NCBI GenBank assembly: GCA_964397485.1 | Contig: CAYNHT010000004.1 | Span: 62,001-126,000 of the forward strand | Origin: CAYNHT01 sp964397485 | GTDB taxonomy: Bacteria; Bacillota_I; Bacilli_A; RF39; UBA660 | Direction of reading: 5' to 3' | Length of the DNA: 64,000 nucleotides | Part shown: positions 39,291 to 50,013 of the stretch, one piece after another | Layout: every line of letters begins with the position of its first letter | Position numbering within the stretch: position 1 is the stretch's first letter | Translations under genes and position numbers: made by a program | The notes under the pieces: generated by a model | What the model was told of the DNA's origin: nothing | Seen by the model: the letters and a program-made list of their open reading frames with translations, nothing else | The model's database searches: none

Positions 39291-41009
39291 CTATTGATTT
39301 GGCAACAAATCATCAAGTGGATCTGTTTCTACTGGAGCTGTTGCAACTACAATTTTTAAACTTGTGTTGCTCATTACCCTAGTACCAGCCGCTCTACTTT
39401 GCGACATAATTGCTCCCTCATTATAATCAGTTGTTTCTTTATACTCAATTGATAGGTTAATATTATATTCTGTACAAAAAGCCTTAATATCATTTACAGT
39501 CCATGTTTCTAAAACAAAATCAGGATATTCAGTTATGATATCTGGAATAACTAATGTAACGGTATCGCCTTCTACTACCTTAGTACCTACTCCTGGTTTT
39601 TGCTCTATAATTTCATTTTCTTTAACTTTATCCTTATCATCCACTTCTTTTTTTTCAGTTAAAACATAAATGTTTTTTTCTTCAAGCATAGCCTTAATCT
39701 CATAATAGTTTTTACCAACATAGTTTTCCAAAACCAATCCAGTTGAACCAATCGATACTACTAATGTAATAGATGTCCCTTTTTTAACACTTCTATTAGC
39801 AATCGGTTTTGTTCCAATTACATTTCCTTCTTCAATATCACTATCATTTTTTTCTTCTACTGCCGAATTCACTTTGAAACCAAGATCTTTAAGTTTTTGT
39901 TCAGCTTCAATGACCGACATATTAGAAACATCAGGTATTTTTATTTCTGGAACTTCTGTAAATTTCGGAAAAAGAATTGCGATTACTCCAATTAATACAG
40001 CTAAACCTATACAAATTGATCCAACAATAATAAGAATAATATTTGTTTTCTTATCTGCTGAATCTTCCTTTTGTCGCTTATTGTCATTTTCTTTGACACT
40101 TGCTTTACTTAAGTCAGGCATCTTCTTTGTTTCTTCCAATTCTTGTTCTGGATATTTATAAACTATCCTTTTATCATTTAAATGTTCTTCTTTTAATGCT
40201 TTTTCTAACTCATCATGCATTTGCCCAACATTATCATATCTATTTTTAGGATTTTTAGCACACGCTTTTAAAATGATATTTTCTATACTTTGTGGAATAT
40301 CAGGATTTATTTTACATACACTAGGTATTTGCTCTTTCATTTGCTTAATAGCAATCTCAACAGCATTATCTCCTTTAAATGGAATTTTACCAGTTAATAA
40401 TTCATACATTAGAATTCCTAGTGAATATATATCACTTTTAATTGTTGCACCAGACCCATTTGCTTGCTCTGGTGGTAAATAATGAACTGAACCCATTACT
40501 GAGTTAGTTTGTGTTAATTCATTACTATTTAAAGCCATAGCAATACCAAAATCAGTTATTTTAACACGACCATCGTCTAGTATCATAACATTTTGTGGTT
40601 TTATATCGCGATGGATTATATAACTATCATGAGCACTTGCTATTCCACTAGTAAGTTGCATCATAATATCAACTATTTCATGAAGCGTTAATGCTCCTCT
40701 TTTTTTAATTAAGCTTTTTAATGTCTTTCCATCTACATATTCCATGACAATAAAATATTTGCCGTCATCCTCACCAACATCATACATTTCAACGATATTA
40801 GGATGACTTAGTGAACTAGCTGAAATTGCCTCACGTTGAAATCTTCTAACAAATTTTTCATCATCTGCAAGATCCCCACGCAAAATTTTAACAGCCACAT
40901 ATCTATCTAAAATAGTATCTTGGGCTAAATAAACATTAGCCATACCACCTTCACCAATCATTCTAATTATTTGATAACGATCATTTATTTTTTGTCCTTT
41001 TATAATCAC
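39291..41009 (-). CDS. prkC: Ser/Thr protein kinase with PASTA domains
   Basis: A membrane kinase of 572 residues. The cytoplasmic kinase domain shows GEGGMANVYLA, VAVKIL, HRDIKPQNVMI and DFG. One membrane helix is near residue 335, followed by three extracellular PASTA repeats that bind peptidoglycan fragments. PrkC/StkP kinases sense wall fragments and control growth and spore germination. GTG start at 41009 after GGTGA; it follows the phosphatase stop directly. Confidence 0.95.
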   Translation of the reverse strand: MIIKGQKINDRYQIIRMIGEGGMANVYLAQDTILDRYVAVKILRGDLADDEKFVRRFQREAISASSLSHPNIVEMYDVGEDDGKYFIVMEYVDGKTLKSLIKKRGALTLHEIVDIMMQLTSGIASAHDSYIIHRDIKPQNVMILDDGRVKITDFGIAMALNSNELTQTNSVMGSVHYLPPEQANGSGATIKSDIYSLGILMYELLTGKIPFKGDNAVEIAIKQMKEQIPSVCKINPDIPQSIENIILKACAKNPKNRYDNVGQMHDELEKALKEEHLNDKRIVYKYPEQELEETKKMPDLSKASVKENDNKRQKEDSADKKTNIILIIVGSICIGLAVLIGVIAILFPKFTEVPEIKIPDVSNMSVIEAEQKLKDLGFKVNSAVEEKNDSDIEEGNVIGTKPIANRSVKKGTSITLVVSIGSTGLVLENYVGKNYYEIKAMLEEKNIYVLTEKKEVDDKDKVKENEIIEQKPGVGTKVVEGDTVTLVIPDIITEYPDFVLETWTVNDIKAFCTEYNINLSIEYKETTDYNEGAIMSQSRAAGTRVMSNTSLKIVVATAPVETDPLDDLLPNQ

Positions 41010-41010
41010 A

Positions 41011-41745
41011 CTAATCACCAACCTTTACTAAATAAGCAATTGATATATTATCATTACCTCCACGGTTATTACTTTTAATAATCAATTTATTAATCTTCTC
41101 TTCACATGTTAAATCTTCATTTAACACTTTGTTAATTTGTTCTTCTTCTAACATATTAGTTAAACCATCACTGCATAACATAATACCCTCTATATCAGTT
41201 TCGACATCAAAAATATCCATTTCAACTGATGATGTGGCCCCTAACGCCTTCATTAATACATTTTTTCTAGGATGCTCTTTTGCTTCTTCTTCTGTTAATT
41301 CACCCGACTTTACTAGCAAATTAACAAGTGTATGATCAGTTGTTATTTTATGCAACTTTTTATTTTTGATAACGTATCCTGAACTATCTCCGATGTTACC
41401 AAATAACAAATAATCTTCAGTAAGGACAGAAAGAACAATTGTTGTACCCATTCCTATACTTTCTGGATTGCTTTCAGTATATTTATATATTAAGACATTT
41501 GCTTCACTAACAGTATCCTTTAACCAGTTAATAGCATCTTCCTTGCTACCTAAACTTCCAAGTTCCTTAAACCTTTTTCCGAGATGCGAAATAGCGATAC
41601 TAGAAGCGATTTCACCACCTCTATGTCCACCCATTCCATCAGCAACGGCCATAAGGTATTCATCGTTAAAGTTTTTAACTATTATTACGCTGTCTTCATT
41701 ATGATCTCGTACCTTTCCAGGGTCCGTCAAATAATAATATTCCAT
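41011..41745 (-). CDS. prpC: PP2C-family protein phosphatase
   Basis: A 244-residue PPM phosphatase that reverses PrkC phosphorylation. Metal-binding motifs ADGMGGHRGGE and SDGLTNM, and the C-terminal GGNDNIS, are visible. Adjacent to prkC and touching rlmN (41745 is shared). Confidence 0.95.
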   Translation of the reverse strand: MEYYYLTDPGKVRDHNEDSVIIVKNFNDEYLMAVADGMGGHRGGEIASSIAISHLGKRFKELGSLGSKEDAINWLKDTVSEANVLIYKYTESNPESIGMGTTIVLSVLTEDYLLFGNIGDSSGYVIKNKKLHKITTDHTLVNLLVKSGELTEEEAKEHPRKNVLMKALGATSSVEMDIFDVETDIEGIMLCSDGLTNMLEEEQINKVLNEDLTCEEKINKLIIKSNNRGGNDNISIAYLVKVGD

Positions 41746-42770
41746 TATTCTTCCTCCTCATAGTTTGATCTAAGTTGTCCGCATGCTGCCATAACTTCCT
41801 TACCAAACTCTCTTCTTACTGTTACATTAATTTTATTTTTCTTTAAAATATCATAAAATTTCATTACTGATTCATTTGAACTTTTCTTATATTCTATATG
41901 ACTAGTTTCATTATAAGGAATCAAGTTTACATAACAATTTATTCCTCTTAATAATAAACTAAGTTCTAAAGCTAGGTCCTCACTATCATTTATATCTTTA
42001 AGCATTATATATTCAAAAGTTACCCTGCGGTTAGTTTTAGCAATATACTTTTTTATAACACTTATTAACTGTTTTAAATTATATGCTTTATTAATAGGCA
42101 TTAGTTTATTACGTAAATCATCATTTGGTGCATGAAGCGATATTGCCAAGTTTACTTGTTTACCCTCTTCAATAAATTGTTCTATTTTTGGTACTACCCC
42201 ACTAGTTGATAAAGTAATATGACGGGCACCAATATCTATACCTTTCGAATCATTGATAACATTAATAAAAGAAATAACATTATCATAATTATCAAATGGT
42301 TCTCCAATTCCCATAAGAACAACATGGGATATTCTAATATTTAAATCGGCCTCAATCTGAAGAATTTGTAACACCATCTCGTGTACTTGTAAATTACGAA
42401 CTTTCTTTAGCCTACCACTTTCACAGAATGTACAACTCATATTACATCCTACTTGTGTAGAAACACAAAGACTATTTCCATAATCATGTTTCATAAGTAC
42501 TGCTTCTACTTTATTATTGTCTTCTAATTTAAATAGGTATTTATAAACATCTTTTCCAGATAGTTTACTAATAATTTCAATTTTGGATATAGAAAAATCA
42601 CTCTTTAATAATTCTATAACATCTTTTTTTATATTTCTCATATCATCAAAACTATTGATTCTTTTTTTATACAACCACTCAAATACTTGAGTAGCTCTAA
42701 ATTTTTTATCATCTTTTTTTACAAAATAATCTTCTAAATTACTTAATGTATATCCATATATATTCTCCAT
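41745..42770 (-). CDS. rlmN: 23S rRNA/tRNA adenine-C2 methyltransferase
   Basis: A radical-SAM enzyme of 341 residues that methylates A2503 of 23S rRNA and A37 of tRNAs. The 4Fe-4S motif CNMSCTFC and a C-terminal Cys (MAACGQL) that carries the methyl intermediate are present. ATG 42770 follows AGGGTG. First gene of the operon; a weak promoter TTGACT-17-TAAAAC is seen upstream. Confidence 0.95.
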   Translation of the reverse strand: MENIYGYTLSNLEDYFVKKDDKKFRATQVFEWLYKKRINSFDDMRNIKKDVIELLKSDFSISKIEIISKLSGKDVYKYLFKLEDNNKVEAVLMKHDYGNSLCVSTQVGCNMSCTFCESGRLKKVRNLQVHEMVLQILQIEADLNIRISHVVLMGIGEPFDNYDNVISFINVINDSKGIDIGARHITLSTSGVVPKIEQFIEEGKQVNLAISLHAPNDDLRNKLMPINKAYNLKQLISVIKKYIAKTNRRVTFEYIMLKDINDSEDLALELSLLLRGINCYVNLIPYNETSHIEYKKSSNESVMKFYDILKKNKINVTVRREFGKEVMAACGQLRSNYEEEE

Positions 42771-42915
42771 ATTCACACCCTATAACATATTATAACAAAA
42801 AAAAGAAAAAAATAATAGAAAATATTCTATTATTTAAAAGCAGAGCTCGTTTTAGTACTAATGAAATGTACAGTCAAAGTAAACTTATATATCACTTGAA
42901 TTTAATAAACAAAAA

Positions 42916-42938
42916 AAGTCTAAACATAGTTTAAACTT
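42916..42938 (-). terminator. Terminator of secG
   Basis: 10-bp stem AAGTTTAAAC/GTTTAGACTT with a 3-nt loop and seven U. Confidence 0.88.
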
Positions 42939-42939
42939 C

Positions 42940-43152
42940 TTAGAATCCCATAAATAAACATATTAGGAAAAATGCAACACCAAGTCCTAGAGTTAAACGA
43001 CTAATAAATAGTTCGCCACCCCTTTCTTTTCTGTTTGCAAATAAATCACTATTTCCTCCAGCAATTACGCTAGAAGCACTTTCCGCTTTACCACTTTGTA
43101 AAAGAACAATCGCAATTAACAAAAGAGATATAATTAATAATAATACTGTCAT
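42940..43152 (-). CDS. secG: Preprotein translocase subunit SecG
   Basis: A 70-residue two-span protein of the Sec translocon. Helix one (LLLIISLLLIAIVLLQ), the LLQSGKAESASSVIAGG loop and helix two (GVAFFLICLFMG) fit the family. Own promoter and terminator. Confidence 0.92.
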   Translation of the reverse strand: MTVLLLIISLLLIAIVLLQSGKAESASSVIAGGNSDLFANRKERGGELFISRLTLGLGVAFFLICLFMGF

Positions 43153-43175
43153 GTTAACCTCCTTAACTAGTTAAT

Positions 43176-43204
43176 AATTTACCATATATTTGACATAAAT
43201 GCAA
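43176..43204 (-). promoter_or_regulatory. Promoter of secG
   Basis: TTGCAT (43199-43204), 17-bp spacer, TAAATT (43176-43181), extended TGG. Confidence 0.55.
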
Positions 43205-43208
43205 GTGT

Positions 43209-44492
43209 TTAATTAGTTTTAGGGTTGATGATAACATAATTATTATTATCGAAAGAAATATTTTTTATAATATCATTTAATTCTTCAAGATTATAGTTAC
43301 TTATTTCATGATAAGTATCAGTTAAAACCTTGTTTTCTTTAATAATATTATTCATAATTTTATTATTTATTTGATATATGTTATCACTCATAAAAATATG
43401 TGAACTTAATAACATTTTTTTCTTACGATTAAATTCTTCTTCTGTTATAGATAAATCTTTTAATTCTTCTTTTATATATTCAATTAGTTTTTGTGGTTCT
43501 TTTGTATCAGCCATTAACATAAGTAACAAATGATTATCTGCTTCTATATAAGTTAAATCCAATCCTTCAGTTAAAATATTTAATTTTTTCATTTTATCAT
43601 TAAACTCTGAAGTCATGCCTAACTTAACATCTAAAAATATACACATGTAATTAATTATATTTCTTTTTAAAATATTTTTAATCTTTGAAATATTGAATTT
43701 ATAATTTAAAGCTAATTTAGGAATAGTTACATTCATTGAAATATAATCTTCTTCCTTATAAACCTTATCTGGTTCAGTATATTTTTTTGTTTTAATACTA
43801 AATTCTTGTTCGAATTCCTTTTTACTTTGATTGTTTTTTATAATTTCATAAACTTCATTCGGATCAACATTTCCAGTTACTACAACAAACATATTTGAAG
43901 GATGATAAAAAGTATTATAACATTTATATAAATCATCTTTCGTAATTTTGTTTATACTTTTAACTGTTCCAGCAATTGGTATTCTGTTGGGACTATTAAC
44001 AAAACTGTTAAATAAACTTCTTTCAAACAATCTAGAAAATGGATTATCTTGATACATTTGTATTTCTTGTTCAATTATTCCTTTTTCTTTTTCAACGTTC
44101 TCATCAGTAAAATATGGACTTTGTACATAATCTAATAAATAATTTAAATTTTCCTCAAAAAAAGATGTTCCAGAGAATAAATAAGTTGTTTTCAAATTAG
44201 AAGTGTTAGCATTAGCATCAGCTCCCCTTTCACTATAAAAAGTAAAAGGATCAACACCATCTTTCTGTTCAAAAACTTTATGCTCTAAAAAATGGGCTAT
44301 GCCTTCTGGAACTGTAATCATTTTTCTTTCTCCTAATGGAACAAAAGAATTGTGAATTGAACCATACTTTGTTGAAAAAGTAACATATATATTGTTAACA
44401 GTATTCTTAGGTACTACATAAATTTCTAGTCCATTATCTAATTTTACTTGATAAAGATCTAAATCTAAATTAATTAGAGGTGTTTTTATCAT
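43209..44492 (-). CDS. M16 family zinc peptidase, catalytic member (YmfH-like)
   Basis: A 427-residue M16B peptidase. The zinc motif HFLEH (inverted HXXEH) is near residue 65, with the downstream Glu in GIIEQEI. It pairs with the upstream M16 homologue lacking this motif, as in Bacillus ymfF-ymfH, where active and inactive halves form one chamber. Overlaps that gene by 23 bases. Substrate unknown. Confidence 0.9.
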   Translation of the reverse strand: MIKTPLINLDLDLYQVKLDNGLEIYVVPKNTVNNIYVTFSTKYGSIHNSFVPLGERKMITVPEGIAHFLEHKVFEQKDGVDPFTFYSERGADANANTSNLKTTYLFSGTSFFEENLNYLLDYVQSPYFTDENVEKEKGIIEQEIQMYQDNPFSRLFERSLFNSFVNSPNRIPIAGTVKSINKITKDDLYKCYNTFYHPSNMFVVVTGNVDPNEVYEIIKNNQSKKEFEQEFSIKTKKYTEPDKVYKEEDYISMNVTIPKLALNYKFNISKIKNILKRNIINYMCIFLDVKLGMTSEFNDKMKKLNILTEGLDLTYIEADNHLLLMLMADTKEPQKLIEYIKEELKDLSITEEEFNRKKKMLLSSHIFMSDNIYQINNKIMNNIIKENKVLTDTYHEISNYNLEELNDIIKNISFDNNNYVIINPKTN

Positions 44493-45753
44493 CTAAACTA
44501 CCTCCTTCTAATAAAAATATTGTATCTAAATGTATTTTTTTAGCAAATTTAACTATCATATCCTTTGTAATTAAGTTGATTTGCTCCATTCTATTCTCTA
44601 ATAAATCAGTTTTTAAGTATTCATGAGATACATAAGTATTTATTATATCTCCAGGTGAATCTAAAATTTCTTTACAACTATTGTAATAAGTAGCTTTTGC
44701 TTTATCTATATCACTATCATCTAACATTCCTTTTTCTATATCTTTAAGTTCTTTTTTTATTAATTTAACAGCCTTATCATAGGCTTTCTTATCAATACCT
44801 GCATCAACTATTAATATATTTGATACAACTCTTACACCAGATGATATAGAATAACATAGTGAATTTTTTTCTCTCACCGCTTTAAATAGTTTTGAATCTG
44901 GCCCACCACCTAAAATAAATGAATAAATAATACTTACATATTTTCGTTCAAATTCATCTAAGTTATCTAACTTACATCCTAGTACTAATCGACTCTGATT
45001 GATGTCTTTAATCTCTTTAGCAATTTTAGGATTTTTGCGGAATTTATCGTGCTCGATAAAATGTGAAATACCAGGTTTTTTCAATGTATTTACTTTTACT
45101 CTTTCAGTAATTATTTTCTTTATAAAGTCATTATCTACATTACCTATAATAAAAATATCTAATAAATCACTTCTCATTACAGTTTCATAATAGTCGTATA
45201 ATTTCTTTTCATCAATCTGTTCTAAATCTTTTAAATATCCACACGGCTGATATGATATAGAAGACTTTTCATCCATCGCTTCTAACATTTTAACTAAGCT
45301 ATAGTTCTTTGGATTGTCTTTATAGCTTTCAATCTCATCGCGAAGGGCATTTTTAGCAACTTCAAAACTTTCTTTATCAAATTGGTTATTTTCAATTTTA
45401 GGATCAAAAATCAAATCACATAAAAAACTAATTGATTTATCAATCATTCCTTTTTCAGTATGTTCTTCATGTAAGAAATTACTACCAAATGATATTATAG
45501 AGTAATTCCCAGATATATGAGATCTCCCACTTACTCTTAAATCATATAACTCTTCAGTTTGAATTTCTAGTAATCTTCTAGTTGGATATTTCTTAGATGA
45601 CTCTACTAGTAAATCATTTAATAAATTACGATAAGTTATTTCCTCTTTCACCAACTTACGTTTAAAATTAACTTTAACCGTTATTGTTTTAAACTTGTCC
45701 GTCTTTATAACATGTAAATTATATGGCCCCATCTCATATTTAGTATATTTCAT
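44470..45753 (-). CDS. M16 family peptidase homologue, non-catalytic partner (YmfF-like)
   Basis: A 427-residue M16 fold protein. The HXXEH zinc site is replaced in the N-terminal region (RNLLNDLLVESSKKYPTRR), so it is likely inactive. The C-terminal half keeps the substrate-binding block (GGGPDSKLFKAVREKNSLCY). Probable heterodimer partner of the next gene. Confidence 0.87.
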   Translation of the reverse strand: MKYTKYEMGPYNLHVIKTDKFKTITVKVNFKRKLVKEEITYRNLLNDLLVESSKKYPTRRLLEIQTEELYDLRVSGRSHISGNYSIISFGSNFLHEEHTEKGMIDKSISFLCDLIFDPKIENNQFDKESFEVAKNALRDEIESYKDNPKNYSLVKMLEAMDEKSSISYQPCGYLKDLEQIDEKKLYDYYETVMRSDLLDIFIIGNVDNDFIKKIITERVKVNTLKKPGISHFIEHDKFRKNPKIAKEIKDINQSRLVLGCKLDNLDEFERKYVSIIYSFILGGGPDSKLFKAVREKNSLCYSISSGVRVVSNILIVDAGIDKKAYDKAVKLIKKELKDIEKGMLDDSDIDKAKATYYNSCKEILDSPGDIINTYVSHEYLKTDLLENRMEQINLITKDMIVKFAKKIHLDTIFLLEGGSLDDKNTSN

Positions 45754-45792
45754 AAAGTCACCTCTTTTTTAGTATATGCCATTATCTTATTT

Positions 45793-46503
45793 TTATAATA
45801 CCGATTCTAAAGCCAATTCAATCATATCTTTTAAAGCTTTTTCTCTTTGTTCAACAGTAGCCTGTATTTCTTCATCATGTTTATCAACAATCGTAGCCAA
45901 ACAAGCTGCCTTTTTATTTAACTTATGAGCTGTATAAAAAAGAGCAAATGCTTCCATTTCAGCGCCTATAACATTAATATTAGAAGGTATTCTTTTTAGC
46001 ATTCCATCTAAATTAATGTAAAAATCAAATCCTTCACTTGTTAGAATTGTTCCCTTATGTAATTTTATATTCATATTTTCAGAACTTTTAACTATTTTTT
46101 CATTAAGATCTGTAGACGATTCAACAAGATGACAATCTGTGCTGTCAAAAGTAAGGGCAAAATTTCCTTCTGTGTATGCGCTGTCAGCTAAAATTATATC
46201 AAATAATTTTGAGTCTTTTGCATAACCTCCGCATGAACCAATTCTTATTATACTTTCTACATCATAAAATTTATATAGTTCATAACAATAAATTCCCATA
46301 CTTGGCATTCCCATTCCAGAACCCATTACAGTAACTTTTTTATCTTTATAAAATCCCGTATAAGCAAACATATTTCTAACTTTATTAACTAATTTGTAAT
46401 CAGTTAAATAATTTTCTGCTATAAATTTTGCTCTTAAAGGATCTCCAGGCATAATAACAATACTTGCTATTTCTTCTTTCTTCGCTTCAATATGTGGTGT
46501 CAT
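45793..46503 (-). CDS. deoD: Purine-nucleoside phosphorylase, DeoD type
   Basis: A 236-residue hexameric-type PNP that splits purine nucleosides with phosphate for salvage. Motifs MPGDPLRAKFIAE, GMGMPSMGIY, RIGSCGG and the nucleoside-binding VIGAEMEAFAL are present. GGAGG site before ATG 46503. Confidence 0.95.
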   Translation of the reverse strand: MTPHIEAKKEEIASIVIMPGDPLRAKFIAENYLTDYKLVNKVRNMFAYTGFYKDKKVTVMGSGMGMPSMGIYCYELYKFYDVESIIRIGSCGGYAKDSKLFDIILADSAYTEGNFALTFDSTDCHLVESSTDLNEKIVKSSENMNIKLHKGTILTSEGFDFYINLDGMLKRIPSNINVIGAEMEAFALFYTAHKLNKKAACLATIVDKHDEEIQATVEQREKALKDMIELALESVL

Positions 46504-46578
46504 AATTACCTCCTTTTATTATTACAATAATAGTATACCATATATGTCTATTTATATAAACAAGTTACGGAGAAAAAT

Positions 46579-46609
46579 AAAAAAGGAATTATTAATTAAC
46601 TCCTTTTTT
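46579..46609 (-). terminator. Terminator after the uvrA operon
   Basis: 9-bp stem AAAAAAGGA/TCCTTTTTT around a 13-nt AT-rich loop, U-rich, at the end of the YcxB-like gene. Confidence 0.7.
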
Positions 46610-47107
46610 CTCTATATGCTTTGATCTATTTTGCTTGACTAATTCAACTAATTTATCGTATTGTTCAAAACTTTCAAATAAATCTTTTCTAAATACTAAA
46701 ATTGATTTACTATTTTTTGAAAAAAGCATAATATATTTTTTAGTTTGTTTAATTTTTTTTACATCATTCCAATTTAATACATACTCTTTTTCATTAATTT
46801 TTTGAATAAATGCTTCATCATTTATTTCACATAAATACTCTCCATATGGATAATCCATTACTTTATCATTCAACTTTAAAATTATATAAGTAAAGACTCT
46901 GTTTATAAGATAAAGAATTATAACCATCGCTAAAAGATAAAGAGTATATGATATTAATATTAACCAAAAATTATATCTTATTATATTAAAACTTATTATT
47001 AAATAAAATAATGAGAAAAAACAAAGATAAAAAATACTAGTTTTAAAATATCCTTCTTCCAAATGTTTCTGATAATCCTTACGGGACATTACATAAGTAA
47101 ATTGCAT
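46592..47107 (-). CDS. YcxB-like membrane protein
   Basis: A 171-residue protein with two membrane helices (near 25-75) and a C-terminal domain with VLNWNDVKKIKQTKKYIMLF and an aromatic/Lys-rich end, as in YcxB-family proteins. Function unknown. It starts two bases after the uvrA stop, hence is co-transcribed with it. Confidence 0.7.
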   Translation of the reverse strand: MQFTYVMSRKDYQKHLEEGYFKTSIFYLCFFSLFYLIISFNIIRYNFWLILISYTLYLLAMVIILYLINRVFTYIILKLNDKVMDYPYGEYLCEINDEAFIQKINEKEYVLNWNDVKKIKQTKKYIMLFSKNSKSILVFRKDLFESFEQYDKLVELVKQNRSKHIEKKGVN

Positions 47108-47108
47108 G

Positions 47109-49925
47109 TTATTCCCCTTTCAACAAAGGTTTTAAATATTTTCCAGTATAACTTTCTTTTACTTTAATAACTTCTTCTGGTGTACCGGTAGCTACAATAT
47201 TACCACCTAAATCTCCACCTTCTGGCCCTAAATCAATAATATAATCAGCAACTTTTATAACATCTAAATTATGTTCAATTACAACTACTGTATCTCCATT
47301 TTCAACTATTCGTTGTAAAATTATTAGTAGTTTTTTTATATCTTCACTATGTAATCCAGTTGTTGGCTCATCTAAAATAAATAAACTTTTTCCAGTAGGT
47401 CTACGTTGTAATTCTTTAGCTAATTTAATTCGTCCTGCCTCTCCTCCACTTAATGTAGGAGCGCTTTGACCTAACTTGATATATGAAAGACCAACATCCA
47501 TAAGCATTTGCAACTTGTCTTTTACTTTAGGAATGTTTTCAAAAAATTCTAAAGCCTCTTCAACTCGCATCTCTAATACATTATGAATATTCTTTCCTTT
47601 ATATTTTATTTCTAACGTTTCACGATTATACCTAGTTCCGTCACAAACTTCACAAGGTACATATACATCTGGTAAAAAATGCATTTCTATTTTTTTAACT
47701 CCGTCACCTTGACAAGCTTCGCATCTACCACCTTTAACATTAAATGAGAAACGCCCTTTTTCATAACCACGAATTTTGGCTTCTTTAGTAGCTGTAAAAA
47801 CATCTCTTATGTCATCAAAAACACCAGTATAAGTAGCAGGATTACTTCTTGGAGTTCTACCAATTGGAGTTTGTGATATATCAACTACTTTATCTATATT
47901 TTCAAGACCCTTTATTGTTTTAAATTGACCAGGTTTATCTTTTGTTTTATATATATTACTTGCAACTGCTTTATAAAGAATCTCATTAACTAAACTACTT
48001 TTCCCACTTCCACTTACTCCTGTTACGCAAGTAAATGTACCAAGTGGAAATTTAATATTAACTTTTTTAAGATTATTTTCAGATGCACCTTTAATTTCTA
48101 AGAAATTTTTATTACCTTTTCTTCTAGTTTTTGGGACCGGTATTTTTTCTTTGCCACTTAAATAACGTCCAGTTAAACTATTTGGATCTTTCATAACCTC
48201 AATTGGTGTTCCTTTTGAAACTACATTACCACCATGTAATCCAGCACCGGGTCCTATATCAACTAAATAATCACTTGCTAGCATAGTATCAGTATCATGT
48301 TCTACTACAATTAAGGTATTACCTAAATCACGCATTTCTAATAGTGAGTTTATCAACCTTTGATTATCTCTTTGATGTAACCCAATACTAGGTTCATCAA
48401 GAACATATAATACGCCTGTTAATCTGGAACCAATTTGGGTTGCAAGACGAATTCTTTGTGCTTCCCCGCCACTTAATGTACCAGCTGTTCTATTTAATGT
48501 TAAATACTCTAACCCAACATTAATTAAGAAACTCAACCTTGAATTAATTTCTTTAATGATTAACTTTGAAATTTCTGCTTGTTCTTTATTTAATTTTAAA
48601 TTAGTAAAAAATTCATATAAATCACGTATACTCATTTGTGTTAATTCATATATGTTTTTTTTATTAATTAGTACAGCTAAAACTGAACTATCTAATCTTG
48701 CTCCACTACATGTTGGACATGTAAGTTCAGTCATATACTGTTCAATCCATTCTCTTATCCAACCACTTTTTGTTTCAACATAACGTCTTTCTAAATTAGT
48801 AACAATTCCCTCATAGTAATCTTTACTATAACGAGTGTTTCCGCTTTTAGAAACATATTTAAAATCGATCATATCCTTAGATCCATATAAAACAATTGCC
48901 ATTTCTGCTTTGGTTAAATTTTTTACTGGTTTATTCATATCTATTTTATAAAAATTACACGCAGCTTCTAAATTAGTGAAGAAAATATTAGAATCAGTGT
49001 TATTAAGTGGTAATATTGCTCCTTCATTTATACTTAGCGTACGGTCAGGAATGATTAAATCCTCATCTACTTTTAGTTTTACACCTAAACCTTTACACTC
49101 TCCACAAGCTCCATACGGTGCGTTAAAAGAAAACATTCTAGGTTCTAATTCAGGTAGGGAAAAATCACATTCAGGACAAGCATAAGTCTCACTCATTAGT
49201 ATCTCATCACTACCTATAACATCTATTATAACTTTACCCTTAGCTAGTTTTGCGGCTATTTCGATAGACTCATATAAACGACTCCTTATATCTGGTTTCA
49301 TGATTAATCGATCAATAACAACATCTATATTGTGTTTTTTATTTTTGTCTAATTCTATAGTATCCATTAAATCATGTTCGTTATCATCTATTTTAACACG
49401 TGCATAACCATCTTTTCTTAATTGCTCTATTAAATCCTTATGTGTTCCCTTTTCTCCACGAACAATTGGGCTTAAAACTCTTATTTTAGTATTATCTTCT
49501 AATCTCAAAATTTGATTAGTCATTTCTTCAACACTTTGACTACTAATAGGTTTATGATGAACCGGACAGTAAGGAATACCTATTCTGGCATATAATAAGC
49601 GCAAATAATCGTATATTTCAGTTACTGTTCCAACTGTACTTCGTGGATTTTTATTAGTGGTTTTTTGATCTATACTAATAGATGGGCTAAGTCCTTCTAT
49701 ACTATCAACATCAGGTTTTTCACTTCCACCCAAAAACTGTCTAGCATACGCACTTAGACTTTCCACATAACGTCTTTGACCTTCTGCATAAATAGTGTCA
49801 AAAGCTAAACTACTTTTACCACTTCCACTTACACCGGTCATAACTATTAATTTATTTTTAGGTAAATCGATATTTATATCTTTTAAATTATTTTCTCGAG
49901 CACCTTTTATTATTATTTTATCCAT
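47109..49925 (-). CDS. uvrA: Excinuclease ABC subunit A
   Basis: UvrA of 938 residues finds bulky DNA lesions for nucleotide excision repair. Two ABC ATPase modules, each with GVSGSGKSSL and the LSGGEA signature, and zinc-binding Cys clusters (CPECDF, CEACQGDGV, CEVCDGTRY) are visible. The uvrB gene is not adjacent. The promoter carries a LexA-like box. Confidence 0.97.
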   Translation of the reverse strand: MDKIIIKGARENNLKDINIDLPKNKLIVMTGVSGSGKSSLAFDTIYAEGQRRYVESLSAYARQFLGGSEKPDVDSIEGLSPSISIDQKTTNKNPRSTVGTVTEIYDYLRLLYARIGIPYCPVHHKPISSQSVEEMTNQILRLEDNTKIRVLSPIVRGEKGTHKDLIEQLRKDGYARVKIDDNEHDLMDTIELDKNKKHNIDVVIDRLIMKPDIRSRLYESIEIAAKLAKGKVIIDVIGSDEILMSETYACPECDFSLPELEPRMFSFNAPYGACGECKGLGVKLKVDEDLIIPDRTLSINEGAILPLNNTDSNIFFTNLEAACNFYKIDMNKPVKNLTKAEMAIVLYGSKDMIDFKYVSKSGNTRYSKDYYEGIVTNLERRYVETKSGWIREWIEQYMTELTCPTCSGARLDSSVLAVLINKKNIYELTQMSIRDLYEFFTNLKLNKEQAEISKLIIKEINSRLSFLINVGLEYLTLNRTAGTLSGGEAQRIRLATQIGSRLTGVLYVLDEPSIGLHQRDNQRLINSLLEMRDLGNTLIVVEHDTDTMLASDYLVDIGPGAGLHGGNVVSKGTPIEVMKDPNSLTGRYLSGKEKIPVPKTRRKGNKNFLEIKGASENNLKKVNIKFPLGTFTCVTGVSGSGKSSLVNEILYKAVASNIYKTKDKPGQFKTIKGLENIDKVVDISQTPIGRTPRSNPATYTGVFDDIRDVFTATKEAKIRGYEKGRFSFNVKGGRCEACQGDGVKKIEMHFLPDVYVPCEVCDGTRYNRETLEIKYKGKNIHNVLEMRVEEALEFFENIPKVKDKLQMLMDVGLSYIKLGQSAPTLSGGEAGRIKLAKELQRRPTGKSLFILDEPTTGLHSEDIKKLLIILQRIVENGDTVVVIEHNLDVIKVADYIIDLGPEGGDLGGNIVATGTPEEVIKVKESYTGKYLKPLLKGE

Positions 49926-50013
49926 AACGTCACCTCAAACATAAGTATTATATCATATCTGTCAAAATTTATCTTACTAATTAACTGTTAATTTTTAACA
50001 TCAATACTTTACA